The translations under genes were made by a program, and so were the position numbers. From Perognathus longimembris pacificus (Eukaryota; Chordata; Mammalia; Rodentia; Heteromyidae), in the NCBI RefSeq assembly GCF_023159225.1, contig NC_063161.1, forward strand, positions 1,390,495-1,454,494: DNA of 64,000 bases, given 5' to 3'. Shown piece by piece: positions 11,106 through 21,190 of the stretch (the stretch's first letter is position 1; each line of letters starts with the position of its first letter). The notes under the pieces are model-generated. The model searched no databases, was not told the DNA's origin, and saw nothing but the letters and a program-made list of their open reading frames with translations.

Positions 11106-11159
11106 CACTTTTGTGCGATCCTGGATTGGTTTTGTTTGCATTTTCTTTCTTTCCTGTGT

Positions 11160-11174
11160 GAAACTTGGTTTCTT
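11160..11174. repeat. L1 target-site duplication, left copy
   Basis: GAAACTTGGTTTCTT at this position is repeated exactly at 20040-20054, immediately outside the 5' end of the full-length L1. The left copy adjoins the poly(T) that represents the tail of the truncated L1. The pre-insertion sequence would read TTTCTT/ATC at the nick, which fits the L1 endonuclease preference (TTTT/A-like). Confidence 0.93.
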
Positions 11175-13574
11175 TTTTTTTTTTTTTTTAATTTTTTTTT
11201 ATTATCAATTGAACATAAATTTTTTTTTACAAGGTGCTGTGCAAAGAGGGTGCAGTTACATAGTAGGGCAGTGTGTACATTTCTTGTGATATCTTACAAC
11301 CTGTTTTCCCATCCCTTGTCTAGGTCAGGTAGACCCATATGCAGTATACAATGTATCAAGCACATATACAGTGTTCACAGACTTGGTCTCTACTGTCTCT
11401 CCATCTCCCTTTGTTAACAGTCATATATCAGGGAGATCATGCCCCTTTGTTTTCTGTGTTCTAGGCTTGTCTCACTCAACATTATTTGTTCGAGTTCTGA
11501 CCATTTCCCTGCGAATAACAATATTTCACCATTCCTAATCGCTATGTAGTATTCCATTGTGTATAAGTACCATATTTTTTGGATCCATTCATCTGTGGAG
11601 GGGCATCTGGGTTGTTTCCAAATTTTGGCTATTGTGAATTGTGCTGCGATAAACATGGAAGTACAAATGTCCTTTTGATATCTTGGGTTTTGCTGTTTAG
11701 GATAGATGCCTAGGAGTGGTATGGCTGGGTCATAGGGTAGGTCTATATTGAGCTTTTTGAGAAACCTCCATACTGTTCTCCAAAGTGGCTGTACTAATTT
11801 GCACTCCCACCAACAATGGAGAAGGGTTCCTCTTTCCCCACAGCCCCTCCAGCATTTGTTGATTCCTGAGTTCAGAGTATAGGCCATTCTAACTGGGGTG
11901 AGGTGGTATCTCAGGGTTGTTTTTATTTGCATTTCCTTTACTAGCAGGGATGTTGAGCATTTCCTCATGTGTTTCTTTGCCATTTTTATATCTTCTCTTG
12001 TGAAGTCTCTCTTTAGCTCTTTTGCCCACTTCCTAATAGGTTTATTGGGCTTGGAGGGGCTTAGTTTTTTGAGTTCTCTGTAGATGACAGATATCAGGCC
12101 TTTGTCTGTTGCTGTGCTGGTAAATATCCTTTCCCATATCGTTGGTTGTCTTTCTATTTTGGTGGCTATGACCTTAGCTGTGCAGAAACTTTTTAATTTG
12201 TAGTAGTCCCATTTGTTGAGTCTTTCCCCTATTTGTTGTACGCCTGGGACTCTATTCAGGAAGTTCCTTCCTGTGCCTATAAGTTCTAGTGTCTTTCCTA
12301 CTCTGTCCTTCAGTAGTTTCAAGGATTCAGGTCTGATGTTGAGGTCCTTGATCCATTTTGAGTTGATCTTGGTGCATGGTGATAGGCTTGGGTCTACTTT
12401 GAGTTTTCTGCATATGGCTGCCCAGTTCTCCCAGCACCAGTAGTTGAAGAGGCTATGTTTATTCCATTGTATGTCTTTAGCTCCTTTGTCGAATATCAGT
12501 TGGCTGTAAGAGTGCGGTTTTATTTCTGGGTCTTCAATTCTAATCCACTGGTCTTCCGATCTGTTTTTATACCAATACCATGCTGTTTTTGTTATGATGG
12601 CCTTGTAGTAGAGCTTGAAGTCTGGTATGGTGATACCTCCTGCACTATGTTTTTTGCCTAGAATTGCTTTGGCTATTCTAGGTTTTTTGCTGTTCCATAT
12701 GAATTTATGGGTTGGTTTCTCTATTTCAGTGAAGAATGTGGCTGGGATTTTGATAGGTATTGCATTGAATTTGTATAACAATTTGGGCAGTATGGCCATT
12801 TTCACTATATTGATTCTGCCTACCCATGAGCATGGGAGGTCTTTCCATCTCCTTGTGTCTTCTTTGATTTCCCTTATTAGATTTTTGTAGTTTTCATTGA
12901 ATAGGTCCGTCACGTCCTTGGTTAAGTTGATCCCTAGGTACTTTATTCTTTTTTTGGCTACTGTAAATGGAATTGTTTCCATAATTTCCTTTTCTGTTTG
13001 TCTATTGCTGGTGTACAGAAAAGCTGCTGACTTTTGTGGATTGATTTTGTATCCTGCTACTTTGCCAAATTGGTTTATTAGATGTAGGAGTTTGGGTACT
13101 GAGTTTTTTGGGTCCTTGAGATATAAGATCATGTCGTCTGCGAATAGGGATAACTTGATTTCTTCCTTGCCGATGTGGATCCCTTTGATGTCCTCCTCTT
13201 GCCTTATTGCTATGGCTAGGGATTCCAGTACTATGTTGAACAGAAGTGGGGAGAGTGGGCATCCTTGTCTTGTTCCTGTGTTTAGGGGGAATGATTTAAG
13301 TTTCTCTCCATTTAATATGATATTAGCAGTTGGTCTGTTGTATATGGCTTTTATTGTTTTGAGGAATGTTCCATCTATTCCTGTTCTCTCCAAAGCTTTT
13401 AATAGGTATGGATGTTGTATTTTGTCAAAGGCTTTTTGGGCATCGACTGAGATAACAATGTGATTCTTGATTTTAGTTCTGTTTATGTGGTGAATTACGT
13501 TGATTGATTTACGGATGTTGAACCATCCTTGTGACTGAGGGATGAAGCCTACTTGGTCATGATGTATGATATTC
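11175..13574 (-). mobile_element. 5'-truncated LINE-1 copy, second unit of an L1 dimer
   Basis: This 2.4-kb segment is a near-identical copy of 13575-15973. It starts (in L1 sense) inside the reverse transcriptase region of ORF2 and runs through the 3' UTR to a poly(A) tail, seen here as T at 11172-11189. I count only seven substitutions between the copies: positions 11259, 12146, 12625, 13462, 13469, 13477 and 13538. Its 5' end abuts the poly(A) tail of the full-length L1 directly at about 13574, with no target-site duplication between them. Confidence 0.92.
11414..13573 (-). pseudogene. L1 ORF2 fragment, endonuclease-less
   Basis: It is an open frame from the truncation point to the normal ORF2 stop, about 719 codons, equal to residues 557-1275 of the full-length protein. 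It lacks the endonuclease domain and the first part of the reverse transcriptase, so it cannot be functional on its own despite having no stop or frameshift. The polymerase FADD motif and the C-terminal CX3CX7HX4C knuckle are preserved. It carries the L1-typical proline in [13 protein letters not shown], where the full-length copy has threonine, and histidine in KNHIVIS, where the full-length copy has tyrosine. Confidence 0.9.
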
Positions 13575-13589
13575 TTTTTTTTTTTTTTT

Positions 13590-13812
13590 AATTTTTTTTA
13601 TTATCAATTGAACATAAATTTTTTTTTACAAGGTGCTGTGCAAAGAGGGTGCAGTTAGATAGTAGGGCAGTGTGTACATTTCTTGTGATATCTTACAACC
13701 TGTTTTCCCATCCCTTGTCTAGGTCAGGTAGACCCATATGCAGTATACAATGTATCAAGCACATATACAGTGTTCACAGACTTGGTCTCTACTGTCTCTC
13801 CATCTCCCTTTG
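13590..13812 (-). terminator. L1 3' UTR with polyadenylation signal
   Basis: About 220 bp follow the ORF2 stop. An AATAAA signal (minus strand) lies at 13597-13602, directly before the A-rich tail. The region is purine-rich in part (GGGAGATGGAGAGACAG in L1 sense) but lacks the long G-rich polypurine tract seen in the older L1 fragment at 5465-5744. The truncated copy has the same 3' UTR at 11191-11413, differing by a single base. Confidence 0.8.
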
Positions 13813-16800
13813 TTAACAGTCATATATCAGGGAGATCATGCCCCTTTGTTTTCTGTGTTCTAGGCTTGTCTCACTCAACATTATTTGTTCGAGTTCTGAC
13901 CATTTCCCTGCGAATAACAATATTTCACCATTCCTAATCGCTATGTAGTATTCCATTGTGTATAAGTACCATATTTTTTGGATCCATTCATCTGTGGAGG
14001 GGCATCTGGGTTGTTTCCAAATTTTGGCTATTGTGAATTGTGCTGCGATAAACATGGAAGTACAAATGTCCTTTTGATATCTTGGGTTTTGCTGTTTAGG
14101 ATAGATGCCTAGGAGTGGTATGGCTGGGTCATAGGGTAGGTCTATATTGAGCTTTTTGAGAAACCTCCATACTGTTCTCCAAAGTGGCTGTACTAATTTG
14201 CACTCCCACCAACAATGGAGAAGGGTTCCTCTTTCCCCACAGCCCCTCCAGCATTTGTTGATTCCTGAGTTCAGAGTATAGGCCATTCTAACTGGGGTGA
14301 GGTGGTATCTCAGGGTTGTTTTTATTTGCATTTCCTTTACTAGCAGGGATGTTGAGCATTTCCTCATGTGTTTCTTTGCCATTTTTATATCTTCTCTTGT
14401 GAAGTCTCTCTTTAGCTCTTTTGCCCACTTCCTAATAGGTTTATTGGGCTTGGAGGGGCTTAGTTTTTTGAGTTCTCTGTAGATGACAGATATCAGGCCT
14501 TTGTCTGTTGCTGTGCTGGTAAATATCCTTTCCCATATCGTTGGCTGTCTTTCTATTTTGGTGGCTATGACCTTAGCTGTGCAGAAACTTTTTAATTTGT
14601 AGTAGTCCCATTTGTTGAGTCTTTCCCCTATTTGTTGTACGCCTGGGACTCTATTCAGGAAGTTCCTTCCTGTGCCTATAAGTTCTAGTGTCTTTCCTAC
14701 TCTGTCCTTCAGTAGTTTCAAGGATTCAGGTCTGATGTTGAGGTCCTTGATCCATTTTGAGTTGATCTTGGTGCATGGTGATAGGCTTGGGTCTACTTTG
14801 AGTTTTCTGCATATGGCTGCCCAGTTCTCCCAGCACCAGTAGTTGAAGAGGCTATGTTTATTCCATTGTATGTCTTTAGCTCCTTTGTCGAATATCAGTT
14901 GGCTGTAAGAGTGCGGTTTTATTTCTGGGTCTTCAATTCTAATCCACTGGTCTTCCGATCTGTTTTTATACCAATACCATGCTGTTTTTGTTATGATGGC
15001 CTTGTAGTAGAGCTTGAAGTCTGTTATGGTGATACCTCCTGCACTATGTTTTTTGCCTAGAATTGCTTTGGCTATTCTAGGTTTTTTGCTGTTCCATATG
15101 AATTTATGGGTTGGTTTCTCTATTTCAGTGAAGAATGTGGCTGGGATTTTGATAGGTATTGCATTGAATTTGTATAACAATTTGGGCAGTATGGCCATTT
15201 TCACTATATTGATTCTGCCTACCCATGAGCATGGGAGGTCTTTCCATCTCCTTGTGTCTTCTTTGATTTCCCTTATTAGATTTTTGTAGTTTTCATTGAA
15301 TAGGTCCGTCACGTCCTTGGTTAAGTTGATCCCTAGGTACTTTATTCTTTTTTTGGCTACTGTAAATGGAATTGTTTCCATAATTTCCTTTTCTGTTTGT
15401 CTATTGCTGGTGTACAGAAAAGCTGCTGACTTTTGTGGATTGATTTTGTATCCTGCTACTTTGCCAAATTGGTTTATTAGATGTAGGAGTTTGGGTACTG
15501 AGTTTTTTGGGTCCTTGAGATATAAGATCATGTCGTCTGCGAATAGGGATAACTTGATTTCTTCCTTGCCGATGTGGATCCCTTTGATGTCCTCCTCTTG
15601 CCTTATTGCTATGGCTAGGGATTCCAGTACTATGTTGAACAGAAGTGGGGAGAGTGGGCATCCTTGTCTTGTTCCTGTGTTTAGGGGGAATGATTTAAGT
15701 TTCTCTCCATTTAATATGATATTAGCAGTTGGTCTGTTGTATATGGCTTTTATTGTTTTGAGGAATGTTCCATCTATTCCTGTTCTCTCCAAAGCTTTTA
15801 ATAGGTATGGATGTTGTATTTTGTCAAAGGCTTTTTGGGCATCGACTGAGATAACAATGTAATTCTTAATTTTAGATCTGTTTATGTGGTGAATTACGTT
15901 GATTGATTTACGGATGTTGAACCATCCTTGTGACTGTGGGATGAAGCCTACTTGGTCATGATGTATGATATTCTTGATCACTTTCTGGATCCTGTTAGCT
16001 AATATTTTATTGAGGAGCTTTGCATCTGTGTTCATTAGTGATATTGGTCTGTAGTTCTCTTTTTTTGTTGGATCTTTGCCTGGTTTGGGGATGAGTATGA
16101 TATTAGCTTCGTAGAATGAGTTCGGGATTTCTCCCTCCGTTTCTATTTCGCGGAAGAGTTTGAGGAGTATTGGAATTAGCTCCTCACTAAAGGTTTTGTA
16201 GAATTCATTGGTGAATCCATCTGGGCCTGGGCTTTTCTTAGTAGGGAGGTTCTTGATTACTTCCTGTATCTCACAGTAAGTTATTGGTTTATTTAGTTGA
16301 TTTATTTCTTCTTGGTTCAGTTTGGGCAGTTTGTACTTCTCTAAGAATTGATCCATTTCTGTAAAAGTATTGTTTTTTGTTGAGTAGAGGTTTTGGAAAT
16401 AGCTCCTTATGATTGTTTGAATATCGTGTGTATTTGTTGTAATTTTTCCTGTGGAGTCCCTGATTTTACGAATATGAGTCTCTTCTCTTCTTTTTTTTGT
16501 GAGTCTTGCAAGGGGTCTGTCAATTTTGTTTATTTTCTCAAAGAACCAGCTTTTAGTCTTATTTATTTGTTGAATGGTCTTTCTATTTTCGATCAGATTT
16601 ATCTCTTCTTTAATCTTTGTAATCTCTCCCCTCCTAGTCGTTTTAGATTCTGTCATTTCTTGTTTCTCCAGTTGTTTTAGTTTCATCGTGAGGGTATTCA
16701 CCTGCTCTGCTTCCATTCTTTTAATGTGGGTACTGAGTGCAATGATCTTGCCCCTCAGTACTGCCTTAGCTGTGTCCCATAGGTTTCTTTGTGATGTGTT

Positions 16801-17640
16801 TTCTTTGTCATTGTGGCTTATGAATTCCTTGATTTCATCTTTAATTTGATCTGTGGCCCAAGTGTTGGATAGCAGCGTGGGGTTTAGCCTCCAAGAGTGT
16901 GTATAGGCTCTGTGGTATCCTTTGTTGTTGAGGGTTACCTTTAATCCACTGTGATCAGATATAATACATGGGATGATGTCAATTCTTTTGTATTTGCTGA
17001 GGTTCTTTGTGTGGGCTATGACGTGGTCTATTTTGGAATATGATCCATGGGCTGCTGAAAAGAAGGTGTATTGGGTCTCTGTAGGGTGGAAGGTTCTATA
17101 TAGGTCTGTTAGATCCATTTGGGCAATGGTGTTATTTAGGTCCTCAGCTCCCTTACTAATCCTCTGGGTGTTGGATCTGTCTCTTGGAGAGAGAGGAGTA
17201 TTAAAGTCACCCACTATGATTGTGTTTGCATCTATCTTGCTCTGTAATTCTGTGAGAATTTGCTTGACATATGTCGGGCCTCTTTTGTTCGGTGAGTATA
17301 CATTTATCACCGTGATGTCTTGATTCTGGATTTTTCCTTGTATCAATATGTAGTGTCCTTCTTTGTCTTTTTGAGTGGACTTTAAAGAGAAATCCAGCTT
17401 GTCTGAGATCAGAATGGCTACACCTGCCGTTTTGGTGGGTGCATTTGCTTGGTAGATCTTGCTCCATCCTTTCATTCGAAGCCTGTTTTTGTCCCTTGCT
17501 GTAAGGTGGGTCTCTTGTAGACAACAGATGTCAACTTTTTGCTTGCGGATCCATTCTGCCAGTCTGCTCCTCTTGATCGGGGAGTTTAAGCCATTTATAT
17601 TTAAAGAGATCAAGGATAAGGGTGTTTTTTCTCTCTCCAT
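13813..17640 (-). CDS. LINE-1 ORF2 protein: endonuclease and reverse transcriptase
   Basis: ORF2p nicks genomic DNA at TTTT/A-like sites and reverse transcribes L1 RNA from the nick (target-primed reverse transcription), in a ribonucleoprotein with ORF1p. The frame is 1275 residues, the same length as the human protein. An APE-type endonuclease spans residues 1-239 with all expected active-site residues at the usual positions: N14, E43, Y115, D145, N147, T192, D205 and H230. The reverse transcriptase follows, with [14 protein letters not shown] and the FADD catalytic pair at D702/D703. A C-terminal zinc-knuckle-like motif is C1130-X3-C1134-X7-H1142-X4-C1147. The start follows ORF1 by 154 bp, and human ORF2 is known to be translated by an unusual reinitiation. 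One oddity is T873 in [12 protein letters not shown], where L1s normally have proline; the truncated copy keeps proline. Activity is inferred, not shown. Confidence 0.96.
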   Translation of the reverse strand: MEREKTPLSLISLNINGLNSPIKRSRLAEWIRKQKVDICCLQETHLTARDKNRLRMKGWSKIYQANAPTKTAGVAILISDKLDFSLKSTQKDKEGHYILIQGKIQNQDITVINVYSPNKRGPTYVKQILTELQSKIDANTIIVGDFNTPLSPRDRSNTQRISKGAEDLNNTIAQMDLTDLYRTFHPTETQYTFFSAAHGSYSKIDHVIAHTKNLSKYKRIDIIPCIISDHSGLKVTLNNKGYHRAYTHSWRLNPTLLSNTWATDQIKDEIKEFISHNDKENTSQRNLWDTAKAVLRGKIIALSTHIKRMEAEQVNTLTMKLKQLEKQEMTESKTTRRGEITKIKEEINLIENRKTIQQINKTKSWFFEKINKIDRPLARLTKKRREETHIRKIRDSTGKITTNTHDIQTIIRSYFQNLYSTKNNTFTEMDQFLEKYKLPKLNQEEINQLNKPITYCEIQEVIKNLPTKKSPGPDGFTNEFYKTFSEELIPILLKLFREIETEGEIPNSFYEANIILIPKPGKDPTKKENYRPISLMNTDAKLLNKILANRIQKVIKNIIHHDQVGFIPQSQGWFNIRKSINVIHHINRSKIKNYIVISVDAQKAFDKIQHPYLLKALERTGIDGTFLKTIKAIYNRPTANIILNGEKLKSFPLNTGTRQGCPLSPLLFNIVLESLAIAIRQEEDIKGIHIGKEEIKLSLFADDMILYLKDPKNSVPKLLHLINQFGKVAGYKINPQKSAAFLYTSNRQTEKEIMETIPFTVAKKRIKYLGINLTKDVTDLFNENYKNLIREIKEDTRRWKDLPCSWVGRINIVKMAILPKLLYKFNAIPIKIPATFFTEIEKPTHKFIWNSKKPRIAKAILGKKHSAGGITITDFKLYYKAIITKTAWYWYKNRSEDQWIRIEDPEIKPHSYSQLIFDKGAKDIQWNKHSLFNYWCWENWAAICRKLKVDPSLSPCTKINSKWIKDLNIRPESLKLLKDRVGKTLELIGTGRNFLNRVPGVQQIGERLNKWDYYKLKSFCTAKVIATKIERQPTIWERIFTSTATDKGLISVIYRELKKLSPSKPNKPIRKWAKELKRDFTREDIKMAKKHMRKCSTSLLVKEMQIKTTLRYHLTPVRMAYTLNSGINKCWRGCGERGTLLHCWWECKLVQPLWRTVWRFLKKLNIDLPYDPAIPLLGIYPKQQNPRYQKDICTSMFIAAQFTIAKIWKQPRCPSTDEWIQKIWYLYTMEYYIAIRNGEILLFAGKWSELEQIMLSETSLEHRKQRGMISLIYDC

Positions 17641-17794
17641 TTTCTTGTTGGGCTGTTTTTTCCTGTTGTTTTTTTTTTTCTTCTTGTCTTTAGTGAGCTG
17701 GTCTTTCTGCTGGACTTTGGCTATTGAAGTTTCTTTCTGATTCTGTCTGTGTGTCTTTTACGATCTCTGTTGGGTGGGCTTCCCCTCTTAATAT

Positions 17795-18943
17795 TCACTG
17801 TAGGGCTGGTTTTTTATTCACATACTCCTTTAGCTCCTCTTTGGTGTGGAAAGATCTGGTTCTCCCTTCGAATGTGAACTCCAGTTTCGCTGGATATTTG
17901 ATCCGAGGTTGTAAATTGTTATTCTGAAGTACTTGGATGGTGTTCTTCCACTCACTTCGAGCTTGGTAAGTTTGTGTGGATAAGTCGGATGTTATTCGAA
18001 TCCTCTTCCCATTGAAAAAAGTTTCCTTCTTCGCTTTGGCTGAATTCAGAATTTGCTCTTTAATCTTGAGGTCTGTAGTCTTGAATATTATGTGCCTTGG
18101 GGTGGTTTTCCTGGGGTCTGGCCTGCCAGGTGTTCTATAGGCTTCGGTTACCTGGATGGGGTCCCCTGTGAGATTGGGGAAGTTTTCTGCAATAACTTTA
18201 TTGAGAACATGATTAAGCCCTCTGCTCTGATATTCGGCTCCTTCTTCTATTCCAATTATGCGCAGATTATATCTCTTGTCTTTGTCCATTAGTTCCTGGA
18301 TTAATCTTCCCTGAAGCTTCACCTTTTCTTGGAGTGTGGTCATTTTCTGGTTGTTGTCAGCTGCTTCATCGTCCAGGCGAGAGATTCTGGATTCCATATG
18401 GTCCACTCTTTGTGTTATGGTTTCAATTGCGGAGTTTATGGATGTCAGAGAGCTATTCATGGTTGTCATATCAGCTCTGATCGTGGAAATTTCTTCCTTT
18501 AAAGAGTTGTATTTTAAATCTATTTTTTCATGCATTTCAATTCTCAGGGTGTGGAGATTTTCTTTAAAGGCGGCTTGCATTGTATCCATTTTTGCTTCCA
18601 TTTCTTTAAATGAGGCTTGCATTGTATCCAGTTTTGCTTCCATTTCTTTCTTGGCTTCCTGGGTGTCCTTCCAGATTTCCGCTCTAAACTCCTGGAATTG
18701 TTTTCTGATTTCATTTCTGACGGTTTCGATCATTCCTGTTAACATGTCCTCATTTGCTTTTTTATTCTCCATCTCCTCTCCAGTCGTGCTGCTTTTTGGA
18801 GCTGGCGAGTTGGCTTGTCCTTTGATGAACTGAGTTATGTTTCTTTGTGATTTGCGCATCTGGAAGTCTGTGTAGCTCTTCCCTCCCTTCTGTGTAGGCG
18901 TGTCTGCGGCAACAGGTGCTGTCGCTGTGGCCCCGCCCACCAA
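17795..18943 (-). CDS. LINE-1 ORF1 protein: trimeric RNA-binding chaperone
   Basis: ORF1p coats L1 RNA in cis and acts as a nucleic-acid chaperone during retrotransposition in cytoplasmic and nuclear particles. The 382-residue frame has a basic, proline-containing N-terminus (1-60) and a long heptad-rich coiled coil (about 65-222) that should trimerise. It is followed by an RRM-type domain beginning YNLRIIGIEEG (225-235) with TPRHIIFKT (281-289), and a C-terminal domain with RIRITSDLS (314-322) and PRIKYPAKLEF (346-356). Within the coiled coil, residues 100-113 and 114-127 are a 14-residue direct duplication, encoded by two 42-bp units at 18605-18646 and 18563-18604. The chosen Met gives a normal family length. 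No stop or frameshift is present. Confidence 0.95.
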   Translation of the reverse strand: MVGGATATAPVAADTPTQKGGKSYTDFQMRKSQRNITQFIKGQANSPAPKSSTTGEEMENKKANEDMLTGMIETVRNEIRKQFQEFRAEIWKDTQEAKKEMEAKLDTMQASFKEMEAKMDTMQAAFKENLHTLRIEMHEKIDLKYNSLKEEISTIRADMTTMNSSLTSINSAIETITQRVDHMESRISRLDDEAADNNQKMTTLQEKVKLQGRLIQELMDKDKRYNLRIIGIEEGAEYQSRGLNHVLNKVIAENFPNLTGDPIQVTEAYRTPGRPDPRKTTPRHIIFKTTDLKIKEQILNSAKAKKETFFNGKRIRITSDLSTQTYQARSEWKNTIQVLQNNNLQPRIKYPAKLEFTFEGRTRSFHTKEELKEYVNKKPALQ

Positions 18944-20039
18944 TGCAGGGCACGCCTACCAGAGCGGGCGCTTTCGCCGGGGCCCCGCCCTCCTGTGCAC
19001 TGTGAGTCCCCTACAACAGGCACTTAAGTGGGGTCTGCCTCCCAGAGCGAGCCCTGGGTTGTTGGGTTGTGCTTGCGCCCTCCCGCGAGTCCGTTGGGGG
19101 GGGGGAGGCAGTATGTGTGGGGCCCAGTGGGATCGACTGTCCGGGTGTGGCTTGGCACTCTCAGACCTCACCTCCGCTGCGAGGAGGGGGAACGAGATCA
19201 GGCTCAGGTGACCCTGCTGGGCTGGTATTGCCCACCAGCGCCTGTGATTTTAGTTGTAAGAGTCCGCAAGGTCTAGGCGCCTCGGGTGGGGCTTGCCCTG
19301 CCGGCCATCCCCGGCCCCTGTTGGGAAGGGGACGGGGCCGGTTCTGCCAGTTCAGGAACCTTTGGGGGCTTGGGGCTGTTCCGCCCTTCCCCTGCTAGAC
19401 TGGCTTCCCAGCGCCTGATGGGAGCTTCCCGCCTGATTTGGGGGTCCTTTGTTCCCACGGGAGTGGGGAGGGGGAGGGAGGGAGATCTAGCTTCTTTTCG
19501 GGCTTGGGTCTCCCGTTGGGGGAAGGGATTATGGGGGACTCACTTTTGCTGCTTTGTGTGTGTGTCCCGCGCCGCCGTTGGCCCTTCAGGGGTTGGCGAA
19601 GTGTCGTGGTGGCTCCCCGTTCCCTCTTTCTGCCGCGCTGGGTTCCCTTGTCCGAATCCGGTGTGGACCCGAATTTCTCGTCGCTGCCGGGTGTGTCTTG
19701 GTCCGCACCCTGCTTTGTGTCCGTGGGGTCTCCCGCTATATGGATTCTGCTCTCCTGGCAACCTGTCTGCCGATCGCCGGGTTTCCCTTTCCCAGCCTGA
19801 CCCTGTTTGGGCCAGGGTCGGCTGGTGGGGGGAGGGTGCCCCGATTAATCTCCGGCTCCGTGTAGGTTTTCGGTTCTTCTTTTTTGCTCCTTTTTGTTTT
19901 CCTGCGTTTCTCCACTGCTTCTGGATGCTGGTTTTGCTGGGTTCTTGGTGGAGTGTTGGGTGTTGGAGTTCCCAGCTCGCTATTCAGTTGGTGCGAGTCG
20001 GGGTGCCTCCCTATTGTTTCGGCGCCATCTTTCTCCCTC
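18944..20039 (-). promoter_or_regulatory. L1 5' UTR and internal promoter
   Basis: It is a 1.1-kb, GC-rich, CpG-containing leader upstream of ORF1 with several GC boxes (CCCCGCCC near 18934 and 18980). A YY1-type core AAGATGGC (minus strand, 20024-20031) lies 9-16 bp from the L1 5' terminus. In human L1 a YY1 site at the same place directs accurate initiation. No mouse-type tandem promoter monomers were seen. A 330-codon antisense frame starts at 19286 and runs out past the L1 end; it is probably fortuitous. Confidence 0.8.
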
Positions 20040-20054
20040 GAAACTTGGTTTCTT
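20040..20054. repeat. L1 target-site duplication, right copy
   Basis: An exact copy of GAAACTTGGTTTCTT from 11160-11174, directly beyond the 5' end of the full-length L1 and followed by ATCAAAG, the unoccupied-site continuation. Confidence 0.93.
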
Positions 20055-20111
20055 ATCAAAGACATAGACTCTGCAGTTTCACGGTGTCATTACAGAGAGA
20101 GGAGAGTAGTT

Positions 20112-20366
20112 CTTTCTTTTTTTTTTTTTTTTTTGGTGCAGAGCCTGAGGCTGGAACTCGGAGTCTGGGTGCTGCCTCTGGGCTTCATTTGCTGCAGGCT
20201 AGGGCTCTACCACTTGCCTTTCAGCCCCACGTGGGGCTTTTTGGTGGTTCGTTGGAGATAGGAGTCTCGCAGGATTAAGTGCCCCGGCTGGCTTCCAACA
20301 GCAATCCGCATAGCTCAGCCTGCAGAGCAGCTAGGACTACAGGCACGAGCCACTGGCGCCCGGCTG
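20112..20366 (-). mobile_element. SINE, 7SL/B1-like plus ID-like dimer, antisense
   Basis: It begins with a T-rich run (the A-tail) and continues through the reverse complement of the ID-like right part (GCTAGGGCTCTACCACTTGCC). It ends with the 7SL-like GCTAGGACTACAGGCACGAG and CCACTGGCGCCCGGCT. It lies only about 60 bp from the L1 5' target-site duplication. No clear target duplication of its own was found. Confidence 0.85.
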
Positions 20367-20873
20367 AATGAAGACTATTGCTAACTCTCCCTAATTCCTT
20401 AAACATCTTTACAAAATGGAAAGTTTCTGTTCCTTGAAAGACATATGGGTATTTGGCGGGGGGGGGGGGGAGAAGAGGAGGAGAGTGAGATGTTTGGAGG
20501 TCAGAAATGCCAGTTGATTTAAAAAAAAAAACTTTGGCATTTCATTCATGGTATTAAATATATGTATGCAACTCTATTTCTGAAAAAAAATGGTTTTGGT
20601 AAAATACCATTTGGATTATCCACTCTGATTCAAATATTTTAAGCTAGATGGTTAAAATAGTTTGCAGTATTATCTTGTTTTTGATCTAGTTTATTTGCAC
20701 TAGAATCTTCTCCTTTAGAAGTCTCGCTTGTCCCGTCTCCTCCGTGTGGAATCCATGTTGCTGTCCCTGTACACGCTCCCTCCATAAAGCAGCAGCCCTG
20801 GGCACCCGTGGTGCTCCAAGTTACGGCTTTCATTCCTGAATTTACTTAAGCACATGATTATATAGGTATATAC

Positions 20874-20905
<32 letters not shown>

Positions 20906-21190
20906 TTACTATTCTCTGTTTCTGTTTGTTTCTAATATGTTAAGTGGAGTTTTTGGACGGGGCTGAGACCCCAGTGGAGGCTGGACGGGGCGAGGATTTC
21001 CTTACCCGTGTGGGATTCCTTTCCTTAGGAGACTATTCCAAGCAAACATCTCAAAAATGGCTACATCTAAGCGGCAGGTAAAACAGTTTCTAAATTATTA
21101 ACTTTTGTCTGGGTTTGAAATGTTTCGTTTTTAAAAGGTCAAACGTGATACTGTTTTCATAAGTGATGAAGACGTAGGGGCGCCTCTGAC
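20366..21190. other. AT-rich unique sequence with simple repeats, no gene seen
   Basis: It contains a G-run at 20457-20470, an A-run at 20521-20530 and a (TA)n microsatellite at about 20880-20905. The remainder is AT-rich single-copy-like sequence of unknown origin, possibly conserved non-coding DNA or an old repeat. Confidence 0.4.

Larger units (their letters stand above)
13575..20039 (-). mobile_element. Full-length LINE-1 with intact ORFs
   Basis: A complete 6.5-kb L1 on the minus strand: 5' UTR (20039 to 18944), ORF1, a 154-bp inter-ORF spacer, ORF2, a 3' UTR of about 220 bp and poly(A) (T-run at 13575-13589). Both frames are intact and the outer 15-bp target-site duplication is perfect. 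Both facts point to a recent insertion, possibly still able to move. The unusual part is that the 3' end joins a second truncated L1 rather than host DNA. Confidence 0.95.

Noticed and set aside
11898..17927. Many plus-strand frames of 60-190 codons
   Set aside because: They are antisense shadows of L1 ORF2 and ORF1 and occur in duplicate in both L1 copies.
11414..20039. Endogenous retrovirus reading of the reverse transcriptase region
   Set aside because: The APE-type endonuclease, the L1 ORF1 architecture, poly(A) tails and absence of LTRs, protease, integrase or envelope identify a LINE-1 and not a retrovirus.
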